This document shows, one piece after another, positions 46,206 to 54,477 of a stretch of 64,000 bases of DNA. Under the pieces are notes generated by a model. The model worked only from the letters and a program-made list of their open reading frames with translations, was not told the origin of the DNA and did no database searches. This stretch comes from Rhodobacteraceae bacterium UBA6197 (GTDB lineage Bacteria; Pseudomonadota; Alphaproteobacteria; Rhodobacterales; Rhodobacteraceae), in assembly GCA_002422085.1 (NCBI GenBank), contig DISZ01000011.1, positions 1 through 64,000 on the forward strand. Direction: 5' to 3'. Both the position numbers and the translations under genes were made by a program. Every line of letters starts with the position of its first letter. Within the stretch, counting starts at the first letter, position 1.

Positions 46206-46781
46206 CGGGATCGGCGCGACAATGCGGCCGCCCGGTCACTGGCCCTGCGCTGCCGTTGGTTCCGCTTGCGGAAATCCGATGGGCGCAGCCGCTTCAGCGG
46301 GCCCTTTGCGCCTGCGTCGGATGGCGGGTTCCCGCAGTTGCCGGCAGGTAATCGGGGCCGCGGGGCAATCGGGGCGTGGACAACGGCGGGGCCTTGGCCA
46401 TTCGCATCGGCAGGGGCTTTGGTTACGGGCCGGACCAGATCATCACCGAAAACGCCGATCTTTTCGTCCTCGGGGTTGCCGCCCCCGCCGCCACCCATGC
46501 GCAAACGGCGGGCATTTCGTCGGGCGCCATGGCGCCCAGATCGTTCGTTGCGGGCCCGCCCGCCGCGCTGCCCTGTGCGCCGCCCGGGTCAAGGCGACCG
46601 CGGCGGGCGGGCGGCGAACGCGCGGATTTGTGGCAACACCGTCTTGCGCATGGCGCGATCGGCGTGGCGAATGACCCGCCGCGGGTTGACGCGCGGCGGC
46701 GTTCGGGGGCTGATGGGGGCTTCACGGTCTGCTGCAAGGCCGGAGATTCGGTTTGGTTTTCTGCCAGGGGCCCTGCATATC
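46206..46781. other. right part of the poorly coding island
   Basis: No supportable gene. An open frame merges in phase with the L,D-transpeptidase gene, which makes that gene look longer, but the extension is Arg/Pro-rich without family similarity. A second frame starting at 46376 looks protein-like for about 50 codons and then degrades. Confidence 0.45.
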
Positions 46782-47630
46782 GTGACTTATTCGACGTTTG
46801 GACTGTGTCGCCCCGCGCTTGCGCTGGCGTTTGTGGCGTTGCTGTCGGCCTGCGGTGCGCCGCCGGTGGTCGAGCCTGCGGTGCCGGCCGTTTACGGCGC
46901 GCTGGTCGATGGCGACAACACCATTCCGGCGGTCAACCCGAAATACCTCAACGAACGCAACCGGCGCACCTGGGTGGCCTATGAGGGGCCCGAGCCGGCG
47001 GGAACGATCGTCGTCGATCCGCATGCGCGGCTGCTTTACCACGTCGTCGAGCCGGGCAAGGCGATGCGCTTTGGCATCGCGGTGGGCCGCGAGGGGCGCG
47101 GCTTCAAGGGCGACGCGGTAGTGCGGCGCAAGGAGCTTTACCCCTACTGGGCGCCGACCAGGAACATGATCCGGCAAGACCCCGAGATCTATGGCGAACT
47201 GGCCGGCGGTCTGCCGGGTGGGCTGGACAACCCCCTGGGCGCGCGGGCGCTTTATCTTTACCGCAACGGCAAGGACACGATGTATCGGATCCATGGCACG
47301 ATGGACCCCAGCTCGATCGGCAAGGCGACCTCGGCGGGCTGCATCCGGCTGTTCAACCAGGACATCATCGACATGTTCGACGAAGCGCCGATGGGCACCC
47401 GCGTCAAGGTGCGCTCCAAGGCCGAAAGCCTGGCGCTGGAAGGGCCGATGGTGCAACTGCACACGGGCTATCTGGTGCCTGCCGACGCGCTCGATCTGAT
47501 CGAGGCCGATCAGGCCGCCTATGACGCCGGGCTGCTGATCGACCCTGCCGTGGAAGAGGCCGAGGCCCATGCCCGTGCCGTCGAGGCGGCCCGCGCCGCC
47601 CGCGAGATCGAACTGCGCGGCGGCAACTAG
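46782..47630 (+). CDS. L,D-transpeptidase (YkuD) lipoprotein
   Basis: This 282-residue protein has a signal peptide with lipobox LLSAC (Cys24), so it is anchored in the envelope. The YkuD catalytic domain has the conserved His in IHGTMDP and the nucleophile Cys187 in SAGCIRLF. Such enzymes make 3-3 peptidoglycan cross-links or attach proteins to peptidoglycan. The GTG at 46782 is chosen because it places the signal peptide correctly; the long upstream extension is rejected. A terminator hairpin follows. Confidence 0.9.
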   Translation: MTYSTFGLCRPALALAFVALLSACGAPPVVEPAVPAVYGALVDGDNTIPAVNPKYLNERNRRTWVAYEGPEPAGTIVVDPHARLLYHVVEPGKAMRFGIAVGREGRGFKGDAVVRRKELYPYWAPTRNMIRQDPEIYGELAGGLPGGLDNPLGARALYLYRNGKDTMYRIHGTMDPSSIGKATSAGCIRLFNQDIIDMFDEAPMGTRVKVRSKAESLALEGPMVQLHTGYLVPADALDLIEADQAAYDAGLLIDPAVEEAEAHARAVEAARAAREIELRGGN

Positions 47631-47673
47631 ACGGCAAACGACACAAGGCGAACGCGGCCAGTAAACGCGGGGA

Positions 47674-47703
47674 GGGGGCGGCCGGAGGGCTGCCCCCGTT
47701 TTC
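47674..47703 (+). terminator. terminator after the L,D-transpeptidase gene
   Basis: GGGGGCGGCC pairs with GGCTGCCCCC (one G-U pair) around a GGAG loop and is followed by GTTTTCGTTT. It lies about 45 bases beyond the stop. Confidence 0.75.
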
Positions 47704-47738
47704 GTTTCGACCCTGCCGGGGACTCGGGGCCGGGGGTT

Positions 47739-47972
47739 TTCGGGCCGGGTCGCGTCGCGTCGAGAGGGGGCGCGCGCCGGAGGGTGGCATACGGGGAAGA
47801 CCGGCGCTGCCATGCCGTTGGGGTGCCGTGCCGGGCGGGGGTATTCGGGCCGGGCCGGGCCGGGTCGCGTCGCGTCGAGAGGGGGCGCGCCGGAGGGTGG
47901 CATGCGGGGAAGACTGGCGCTGCCATGCCGTTGGGGTGCCATGCCGTGTCGGGCGGCGCTATTCGGGCCGGG
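47739..47972. repeat. tandem duplication, unit about 113-115 bp
   Basis: GGGTCGCGTCGCGTCGAGAG begins at 47747 and again at 47862, and CATGCCGTTGGGGTGCC recurs at a 113-base offset. The start of a third copy, ATTCGGGCCGGG, appears at about 47961. Copies differ by small indels and substitutions. The region lies between the L,D-transpeptidase and cupin genes and contains no credible gene. Confidence 0.85.
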
Positions 47973-48034
47973 AAGATCGGTTTCGGCCATGCCCCAGGGG
48001 TTCGGGTCGTGCCGGGGGGGGCAGCGCCGTTCTG

Positions 48035-48373
48035 TCACAGGCGGATGACGTAATCCTTGGTGGTGGTTTCCAGCACCTCCCAAGTGCCGCAAAAACCGGG
48101 CCGGATGACAAAGCTGTCGCCGGGGCCGACGTGCCGGGCGTGGCCATCGGCGCCGGTCAGCACCGAGCGGCCGGACAGGATCCGGCAATATTCCCATTCG
48201 TCATAGCTTATGCGCCATTTGCCCGGCGTGCTTTGCCAGATGCCGCAATAAAGCCCGTCACGGTCTTCGACATTCCATGTCGTGTGGACCGGGTCGCCGG
48301 CAAGAACCTTGGTGGGGTCGGGCCGGGTGACTTCGGGTGTGGCGGCGGCGGGGGTGAGAGGAATGATCTGCAT
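48035..48373 (-). CDS. cupin-domain protein (DUF861-like)
   Basis: This 112-residue single-domain cupin has a compact beta-barrel with WRISYDEWEYCRILSGRSVL and a second motif GDSFVIRPGFCGTWEV, as in DUF861 proteins of the ureidoglycolate/ethanolamine cupin type. The Glu/Tyr residues in the first motif replace the classic His pair, so metal binding is uncertain. It follows the substrate-binding-protein gene on the same strand and may belong to its operon. Confidence 0.85.
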   Translation of the reverse strand: MQIIPLTPAAATPEVTRPDPTKVLAGDPVHTTWNVEDRDGLYCGIWQSTPGKWRISYDEWEYCRILSGRSVLTGADGHARHVGPGDSFVIRPGFCGTWEVLETTTKDYVIRL

Positions 48374-48403
48374 GCGCCCTTCAAGAGGTTACCTTTGGAA
48401 ACG

Positions 48404-48437
48404 ACCCCGCCCGCACCGCATCGGGGCCGGGCGGGGT
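48404..48437 (-). terminator. hairpin between the binding-protein and cupin genes
   Basis: ACCCCGCCCG and CGGGCGGGGT form a perfect 10-bp inverted repeat around a 14-base loop. On the minus strand it is followed by CGTTTCC, so it could reduce readthrough from the binding-protein gene into the cupin gene or stabilise the upstream mRNA. Confidence 0.5.
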
Positions 48438-48485
48438 GATGCGCCGCTGTTGCGGGCGGGCAAGCTTGTGGCCGCCGGGGTCGGC

Positions 48486-49958
48486 TCAGTCAACCCAATG
48501 CACGGCGGTCAGATCGTTGGCCTGGGCGGGCGAGTTTTCCCAAAGCCCTTCGATCTTGGCATTGGCGACTCCGGTCTTGGCCAGTTGGAACAGATAGGCG
48601 TTGACGTAGTCATCCGCGATCATCTGCTGCGCGGCCTTCAGCAGATCCGAGCGTTTGGCCGCATCGGTGGTGCTGTCCAGCTCTGCCATCAAGGCGACGA
48701 ATTCGGGCTTGGCGTATTGGAAATAGTAGTCGGGCCGCGCATAGATGCCGATATCCATCGGCTCGGTATGGCTGATGACGGTCAGGTCAAAGTCGCGCCC
48801 CTTGAACACCTGCTCCAGCCATTGCGCCCATTCGAGGTTGGCCACCTCGGTCTTGATTCCGACGGCGGCCAGCTCGGCGGCGATGATCTCGCCGCCACGG
48901 CGGGCATAGGTGGGCGGCGGCAGCGCAAGGCGCAGCGTCAGGTCTGAGACCCCGGCCTCGGCCAGCAGCGCCTTTGACTTTTCCGGGTCATAGGCCGATT
49001 GCGCGGTCAGGTCGATATAGTCGGGGTTGTGCGGCGCGAAATGGGTGCCGATGGGCGTGCCATAGCCGAACATCGCACCGTCAATGATGTCCTGGCGGTT
49101 GATCGCATGGGCGATCGCCTCGCGGACCTTGACGTTGTCTAGCGGCGCGCGGGCGTTGTTCATCGCCAGAATCGTCTCGCCCTCGGTCGAGCCGACCATC
49201 ACCCGAAAGCGCGGGTCGGCGGCCAGCTGCGGCAGGGTTTCGGGTGCTGGAAAGTTCGGGAAGGCATCGACATCGCCCGCCATCATCGCCGCGAAAGCCG
49301 CCGTCGGGTCCGAGATGAACCGGAAGGTGGCGCGGCTGAGCGCCGGTTTCGCGCCCCAGTAGCCGGGGTAGGCGGTCAGGGTGACGTGATCGCCCTGCGC
49401 CCATTCGGCAAAGGCAAAAGGCCCGGTGCCGACCGGATGCGTCGCCGCCTCGGCCGCCGTTTCGGGGGCAAGGATCACCGCGTCGCCCCAGGCCATCTTC
49501 CAGTCGAACGCGCCATCGGGGGATTTGAGCGTGACCTTGACGGTGGTCGGATCGACCGCCTCGACGGAACTGATCCCGGCAAACAGCGCCTTTTGCGCAT
49601 TGGCGCTGTCTTCGGCGCGGGCGCGATCGAGGCTGAACACGACATCGCTGGCATCAAAGGCGCTGCCATCCTGGAAGGTGACGCCGCTGTGCAGCGAAAA
49701 GGTCCAGACCGTGCCATCCTCGGAGGTTTGCCAGCTTTCGGCCAGCGCGGGGTGCACCGCGCCATCGGGGCCAAAGCGGGTCAGGCCCTCGAACAGGTTG
49801 GCATAGACCACCTCGTCAATCGCGGCGGCGGCGCCGGCGGTCGGATCAAGGTTGGGCGGCTCGAGCACCATGCCAAGGGTCAAGGTGTCGGGGGCGGCAT
49901 GGGCCGCGCCGGCCATCAGCACCAGCGCCGCGACCGGGAATTTGAGGCGGTTGAACAT
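48486..49958 (-). CDS. ABC transporter substrate-binding protein, SBP_bac_5 type
   Basis: This 490-residue periplasmic binding protein of the dipeptide/oligopeptide/nickel family has a 21-residue signal peptide ending GAAHA. Family landmarks are EPPNLDPT, ANLFEGLTRFGPDG, LAESWQTSEDGTVWTFSLHSG and the C-terminal half with VKVREAIAHAINRQDI. AAGGGA precedes the Met at 49958. It lies on the same strand as, and upstream of, the permease genes at 43.0-44.8 kb, but other DNA lies between. Ligand unknown. Confidence 0.92.
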   Translation of the reverse strand: MFNRLKFPVAALVLMAGAAHAAPDTLTLGMVLEPPNLDPTAGAAAAIDEVVYANLFEGLTRFGPDGAVHPALAESWQTSEDGTVWTFSLHSGVTFQDGSAFDASDVVFSLDRARAEDSANAQKALFAGISSVEAVDPTTVKVTLKSPDGAFDWKMAWGDAVILAPETAAEAATHPVGTGPFAFAEWAQGDHVTLTAYPGYWGAKPALSRATFRFISDPTAAFAAMMAGDVDAFPNFPAPETLPQLAADPRFRVMVGSTEGETILAMNNARAPLDNVKVREAIAHAINRQDIIDGAMFGYGTPIGTHFAPHNPDYIDLTAQSAYDPEKSKALLAEAGVSDLTLRLALPPPTYARRGGEIIAAELAAVGIKTEVANLEWAQWLEQVFKGRDFDLTVISHTEPMDIGIYARPDYYFQYAKPEFVALMAELDSTTDAAKRSDLLKAAQQMIADDYVNAYLFQLAKTGVANAKIEGLWENSPAQANDLTAVHWVD

Positions 49959-50162
49959 GTAAGTCCCTTTCCGGCATGGGTTTGCCACGGATTTGCTGGC
50001 GCCATGATTGACCCGATTGCCGCGCCGATCAAGCGTCTTGCGCGCCGCCGCCCAGCACCGGGGCCGGGTCCGGCGCGCCTTGTCGCTGCATTGCAGCATC
50101 TGAATTCTTGCCTCAACGCCCCGCAATAGGTATCAAGTGCGGGTCAAAAGAGGATGACCAAC

Positions 50163-50996
50163 ATGAGCGCCACCAGCCAAAGCCGCGCCCTGATGCCGGC
50201 GGATATCGCCGCGATGAAGGGCGGTGCACCGATCGTCTGCCTGACCGCCTACACCACGCCGATGGCGCGTCTGGTCGATGCCGCGTGCGATCTGGTGCTG
50301 GTCGGGGACTCGGTCGGCATGGTGCTGCACGGCCTGCCCTCGACGCTGGGCGTGACGATGGAGATGATGATCCTGCACGGTCGCGCCGTCGCCCGTGGGC
50401 TTGGCCGGGCGCTGATGGTGATCGACATGCCGTTCGGCAGCTATGAGGCGGGGCCAGAGCAGGCCTTTGCCAACGCCGCCCGGTTGATGGCCGACACCGG
50501 CGCCGGCGCGGTCAAGCTGGAGGGCGGTGCGCATATGGCCGCGACCATCGCCTTTCTGGTGGCGCGCGGGGTGCCGGTGATGGCCCATATCGGGCTGACA
50601 CCGCAGTCGGTGAACACTCTGGGCGGCTACAAGGTGCAAGGCCGCGGTTCCGATGCGCAAAGGCTGCGCGATGACGCGAATGCCGTGGCCGGGGCCGGAG
50701 CCTTTGCGGTGGTGCTGGAAAAAGTGCCCGCCGCGCTGGCGGACGAGATCACCGCGATGCTGGCAATTCCGACGGTGGGCATCGGTGCCTCGGCGGGGTG
50801 CGACGGGCAGGTGCTGGTGGTCGATGACATGCTGGGCCTGTTCTCCGATTTCCATCCGAAATTCGTGCGCCGCTTTGGCGAACTGGGCGCGGCGGCAGAA
50901 GCCGCCATCGCCGCCTATGCCGAGGCCGTGCGGGCGCGCCGCTTTCCCGGCCCGGAGCATGTCTTTGCCGAACCCGCGCAGGAGCAAAAGCCATGA
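50163..50996 (+). CDS. panB: 3-methyl-2-oxobutanoate hydroxymethyltransferase
   Basis: The 277-residue (beta/alpha)8 enzyme adds a hydroxymethyl group from methylene-tetrahydrofolate to ketoisovalerate, the first step of pantothenate synthesis. VLVGDSVGMVLHG (metal-binding Asp), VIDMPFGSYE, VKLEGG and HIGLTPQS are all present. GAGG is correctly spaced for the ATG at 50163; the ATG at 50154 sits on top of it. Its stop overlaps the panC start. Confidence 0.96.
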   Translation: MSATSQSRALMPADIAAMKGGAPIVCLTAYTTPMARLVDAACDLVLVGDSVGMVLHGLPSTLGVTMEMMILHGRAVARGLGRALMVIDMPFGSYEAGPEQAFANAARLMADTGAGAVKLEGGAHMAATIAFLVARGVPVMAHIGLTPQSVNTLGGYKVQGRGSDAQRLRDDANAVAGAGAFAVVLEKVPAALADEITAMLAIPTVGIGASAGCDGQVLVVDDMLGLFSDFHPKFVRRFGELGAAAEAAIAAYAEAVRARRFPGPEHVFAEPAQEQKP

Positions 50997-51832
50997 CCAC
51001 GATCATTCGCACCGGCGCCGAATTGCGCGACAAGGTTGCCGGCTGGAAACGCGCCGGGGCGCTGGTCGGTGTGGTGCCGACGATGGGTGCGCTGCACGAT
51101 GGCCATCTTAGCCTTGCACGCGCGGCGCGGGCCAGTTCGGACCGGGTGATCGTCACCATCTTCGTGAACCCCAAACAGTTCAACAACCCCGGCGATCTGG
51201 CAAACTACCCCAAGACCGAAGCGCAGGATCTGGCGCTGCTCGTGGCCGAGGGAGTCGATGTGTTGTTCGCCCCCGGTCCCGAAGAGGTCTATCCGCAGGG
51301 CTTTGCCACCACCGTGACGGTCGCGGGCGTTTCCGAGGGGCTGTGCGGCGCGCACCGGCCGGGGCATTTCGACGGCGTGGCGACGGTGGTCAGCAAGCTG
51401 TTCGCGATGACGCAGGCGGGGCGCGCGTTCTTCGGTGAAAAGGACTGGCAGCAATTGCAGGTGGTCCGGCGGCTGGTGGCCGATCTCAACATCCCGATCC
51501 AGATCCACGGTTGCCCGACGATCCGCGACAGCGACGGGCTGGCGCTGTCGTCGCGCAATCAGCGCCTGACGCCTAAAGACCGCGCCATCGCCCCGGCGCT
51601 TCATGCCGCCTTGCAAACCGCCGCGTCGCGCATCCGCGCGGGTGCCCCGCTGCCCGAGACCCTGAGCGCGGCCGTGGCCGAAGTCCTGGCCGCCGGCTTT
51701 GCCGATGTCGAATACCTCGAACTGCGCGCGGCCGAAGGGCTGGAGCCGCTCACCGCGCTGAGCGCCCCCGCGCGCCTGCTGGTGGCGGCCTCTCTAGGGA
51801 CGGTGCGGCTGATCGACAATATCGAGGTCTGA
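50993..51832 (+). CDS. panC: pantothenate synthetase
   Basis: The 279-residue enzyme joins pantoate and beta-alanine using ATP. The nucleotide-binding PTMGALHDGHLSL motif, FVNPKQF, the HRPGHFDGVATVV segment, FGEKDWQQ and LALSSRNQRL are all typical. It is coupled to panB by an ATGA overlap. A hybrid palindrome follows immediately after the stop. Confidence 0.97.
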   Translation: MTTIIRTGAELRDKVAGWKRAGALVGVVPTMGALHDGHLSLARAARASSDRVIVTIFVNPKQFNNPGDLANYPKTEAQDLALLVAEGVDVLFAPGPEEVYPQGFATTVTVAGVSEGLCGAHRPGHFDGVATVVSKLFAMTQAGRAFFGEKDWQQLQVVRRLVADLNIPIQIHGCPTIRDSDGLALSSRNQRLTPKDRAIAPALHAALQTAASRIRAGAPLPETLSAAVAEVLAAGFADVEYLELRAAEGLEPLTALSAPARLLVAASLGTVRLIDNIEV

Positions 51833-51840
51833 CCCTTTCG

Positions 51841-51928
51841 GCTTCTTTTTGGCTGAAATACTCCCGCCGGAGGCTTCCGCACTGACCGTCGGAGCCTCCG
51901 GCGGGGATATTTATCCGAAGCTGAAAGG
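51841..51928. repeat. hybrid palindrome between panC and the convergent deacylase
   Basis: The left arm, CTTCTTTTTGGCTGAAATAC onwards, is of the 27004 type; the right arm, ending GGGGATATTTATCCGAAGCT, is of the 11322 type. Only the central CCGCCGGAGGCT/AGCCTCCGGCGG part pairs well. The right arm also encodes the last residues and the stop codon of the deacylase gene. Confidence 0.88.
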
Positions 51929-53239
51929 GGCGGCGTTGTCCACCGGGCCGGGCGCGAGCAATTCTGCCAGCACCAGCGCCATGACGCGGGCGCTGTCGGC
52001 CATGTCCTGAACACCGACCCATTCGTCGGGTTGATGGGCCAGGGCCAGTTCGCCCGGTCCATAGGCGATGCAGTTTTTCAGCCGACCGATGCGGTCGATA
52101 TGTTTCTGGTCGTAGGTGCCGGGCGAGACCACATACCGCGCCTCGCGGCCCAGCACCGCCTCAATCGCGGCGGCGGTCGAGCGCACGATCGGCGCATCGC
52201 GGTCGGTCATGGTCGGTTGCACCTCGAACAGGTCGCGGATCTCGTAGCTGAAGCTTGGGCGCCGGGCCTTGACGCGTGCAAGCAGAGCGGTGACTTCGCG
52301 TTTCACCTCGGCCACGTCCTCTTCGATCAGGAAGCGGCGGTCGAGGACGATCCGGCAGCGGTCGGCGACGCAAGGCACGGGCAGCGCGGTCGAGCCCGGC
52401 GCGCGGTCGGGTTCGCCGCCATGGATCGCATTGATGTTGAGCGTGGACTGGCGCGCGCCCTCGGGGATTACTGGCATCGCGGTGGTCTTGCCGGCGAGCA
52501 GCGGATAAAGCGTGGCCTCGATCTCGGCCAGCACCGCGCCCATGTGGCGGATCGCGCTATCGCCCAGAAACGGCATCGAGCCATGCGCGATACGGCCATG
52601 GGTTTCGACCTCGGCCCACCAGACGCCGCGATGACCGAGGCAGATCTGATCCTTGTGCAGCGGTTCGGGAATGATCACATGTTGCACCCGGTCGGGGGCA
52701 AAGCGGCCTTGCCCGGCCAGATAGGCGACGCCGCCGTAGCCACCCGATTCCTCGTCGGCGGTGGCGGATATCTCGATCGCGCCGCGGTAGTCGGGGCAGG
52801 CGGCGATGAAGGCCTCGGCGGCGATCACGCTGGCGGCCAGACCGCCTTTCATGTCGCAGGCGCCACGGCCGTAGATCCGCCCGCCCGGCGTGGTTTCGTC
52901 CAGCGCGGCGCCGAACGGATCGCGGGTCCAGCCGTGGCCGACCTCGACCACGTCATGATGCGAGTTGAAATGCACGCAGTCGCCGGGCAGGGCGCCCTGA
53001 TGCCGCGCGACGAGGTTCCAGCGCGGATAGGCGTCGCTGTCGCCGGGGCTGCCATGGGCGCGGATCAGTTCGGTCTGAAAGCCGCGCCCGGTCAGCCGCG
53101 CCGCGAGGTAGTCGCAGATATCGCGGTAGTGTTGGCCCGGCGGGTTCAACGTGGGAATACGGATCAGGTCTTGCGTCAGCGCGATCAGATCGGCGCGGCG
53201 GGCAGCGATTTCGGTCTGGATGCGGTCAGCGAGCGTCAT
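51911..53239 (-). CDS. ArgE/DapE-type M20 deacylase
   Basis: This 442-residue M20 metallopeptidase-family protein has metal ligands in NSHHDVVEVG, ACDMKGG, the catalytic Glu in DEESGG and a further ligand in IIPEPLH, plus a dimerisation domain with GRIAHGSMP. Relatives are acetylornithine deacetylase, succinyl-diaminopimelate desuccinylase and carboxypeptidases; which one cannot be read here. The Met at 53239 fits the family. The C-terminal PFSFG and the stop are supplied by the palindrome arm, so the original 3' end may have been replaced. Confidence 0.88.
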   Translation of the reverse strand: MTLADRIQTEIAARRADLIALTQDLIRIPTLNPPGQHYRDICDYLAARLTGRGFQTELIRAHGSPGDSDAYPRWNLVARHQGALPGDCVHFNSHHDVVEVGHGWTRDPFGAALDETTPGGRIYGRGACDMKGGLAASVIAAEAFIAACPDYRGAIEISATADEESGGYGGVAYLAGQGRFAPDRVQHVIIPEPLHKDQICLGHRGVWWAEVETHGRIAHGSMPFLGDSAIRHMGAVLAEIEATLYPLLAGKTTAMPVIPEGARQSTLNINAIHGGEPDRAPGSTALPVPCVADRCRIVLDRRFLIEEDVAEVKREVTALLARVKARRPSFSYEIRDLFEVQPTMTDRDAPIVRSTAAAIEAVLGREARYVVSPGTYDQKHIDRIGRLKNCIAYGPGELALAHQPDEWVGVQDMADSARVMALVLAELLAPGPVDNAAPFSFG

Positions 53240-53400
53240 GGCTGAAAGGCTAGCGCCGCGCGCGCTGCGGTTCAACGTGAAAGCGTCGCGCAAAAGCGGT
53301 AGCCGACACGCGCAGATTTCGTTAGCTTTTCGGGCGGCGGGGCTGGTAATCGCGGCGGGGCCTCCCCAGATTGTAAATCGTATTAACATCGGAGGCGGAA

Positions 53401-54477
53401 ATGGCCGGATTTGAGACGCAGATCGAAGACAGCCAGCGGCAGGTGGCCGAAGCGCAGGCGAAAATCGCGCAGGTGACCAGCCGGATCGAGGGCGCGCGTG
53501 CCAAGCTGGCGGCGGGCGAGGACATCAGCCTTGATATCGAAAGCGCCACGCTGGCCGATGTGCAAAAACATGCCGACCTGATGAACGCCAATATCGCCGA
53601 GCTGATCATGGGGCTGGATGACGTGACGGCGGGGTTCTCGAAGGATTTCGACGAGATGCGGTCGAAATCCGGCTGGGAAAGCTTTGTCGGGATCTTCTCA
53701 AGCGGCAAATCCGAGGCGATGCGGCAAGAGCGGCTGCGCGGCGCCAGCATTGACGCGAAGTTGCAGGACCTGATTTCGAAATCCGACATCATCGTGCGGT
53801 TGCTGGACGGGCAGCTTTCGGTGCTGAACGAGCAAAAGGCCAAGGTGGAAACCAACCTGACGCAGACGTTGGAGGAACGCGAGGCCACCGTCGCCGGTCT
53901 GGAACGATTGCGGGTCGAGATTCAGGCGATGGACCCCCGGATCATCGCGCTGGAAAACAGGATCGCGGTCGAACAGGACGCGGCGGCGCGCACCCGGCTG
54001 GAAACCGAACTGGCGGATTTGAACGTGCAATACAACGCGCAGGTGCAGGACGAACAGGTGATGCTGGCGAAATCGCAAACGCTTGAGCGGTATATCGAAA
54101 AGGGCAAGACCTGGGTCGACAGTCTGCAAAACCAGGCGGCGACGCAGATGGTGCTGATCAACAAGCTGCAAACCGACACGCGGCAGCGGGTGGTGCTTTA
54201 TGACGCGCTGACGAAATCGCTCAAGACCGCGCAGCAACAGGATGTGGCGCACCGGATCAACGAGATCGGCGTCAAGACCGACCAGGAGGCGCAGACCGCG
54301 ATGGCCGGGATCGGGGTTGCGACCAATACGCGGATGGCCGAGATGCTGGAGGCGCATGAGGACCACATGGTCTTTGCCCGCAAGGTGCTGGAGCAAAAGG
54401 CCAAGGCCGACGAACGCTTTGCGCGCCGCTTTGCCGCGATTGTCGAAAAGCACGACAAGAATCTTTACGGTGGCTAA
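53401..54477 (+). CDS. cluster gene 1: long coiled-coil protein
   Basis: This 358-residue protein is almost entirely alpha-helical and strongly coiled-coil, with no signal peptide or transmembrane segment. The order is a short helix, a helical region with the KSGWESFVGIFSSGK stretch near residues 90-105, and long heptad-like helices from about 130 to 350. In length and helical pattern it recalls TelA-type toxic-anion-resistance proteins, but no decisive motif is visible, so the link is tentative. GGAGG precedes the ATG. It heads a seven-gene run; gene 2 begins on the next base after its stop. Confidence 0.82.
   Translation: MAGFETQIEDSQRQVAEAQAKIAQVTSRIEGARAKLAAGEDISLDIESATLADVQKHADLMNANIAELIMGLDDVTAGFSKDFDEMRSKSGWESFVGIFSSGKSEAMRQERLRGASIDAKLQDLISKSDIIVRLLDGQLSVLNEQKAKVETNLTQTLEEREATVAGLERLRVEIQAMDPRIIALENRIAVEQDAAARTRLETELADLNVQYNAQVQDEQVMLAKSQTLERYIEKGKTWVDSLQNQAATQMVLINKLQTDTRQRVVLYDALTKSLKTAQQQDVAHRINEIGVKTDQEAQTAMAGIGVATNTRMAEMLEAHEDHMVFARKVLEQKAKADERFARRFAAIVEKHDKNLYGG

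Noticed and set aside
46071..46781. long N-terminal extension of the L,D-transpeptidase
   Set aside because: It would bury the signal peptide and lipobox in the middle of the protein; the GTG at 46782 places them at the N-terminus.
47739..47972. tandem repeats as a CRISPR array
   Set aside because: The unit is over 110 bases, directly adjacent without spacers, and present in only two to three copies.
46722..48197. 491-codon open frame on the minus strand
   Set aside because: It is antisense to the L,D-transpeptidase and crosses the tandem repeats; Pro/Arg-rich.
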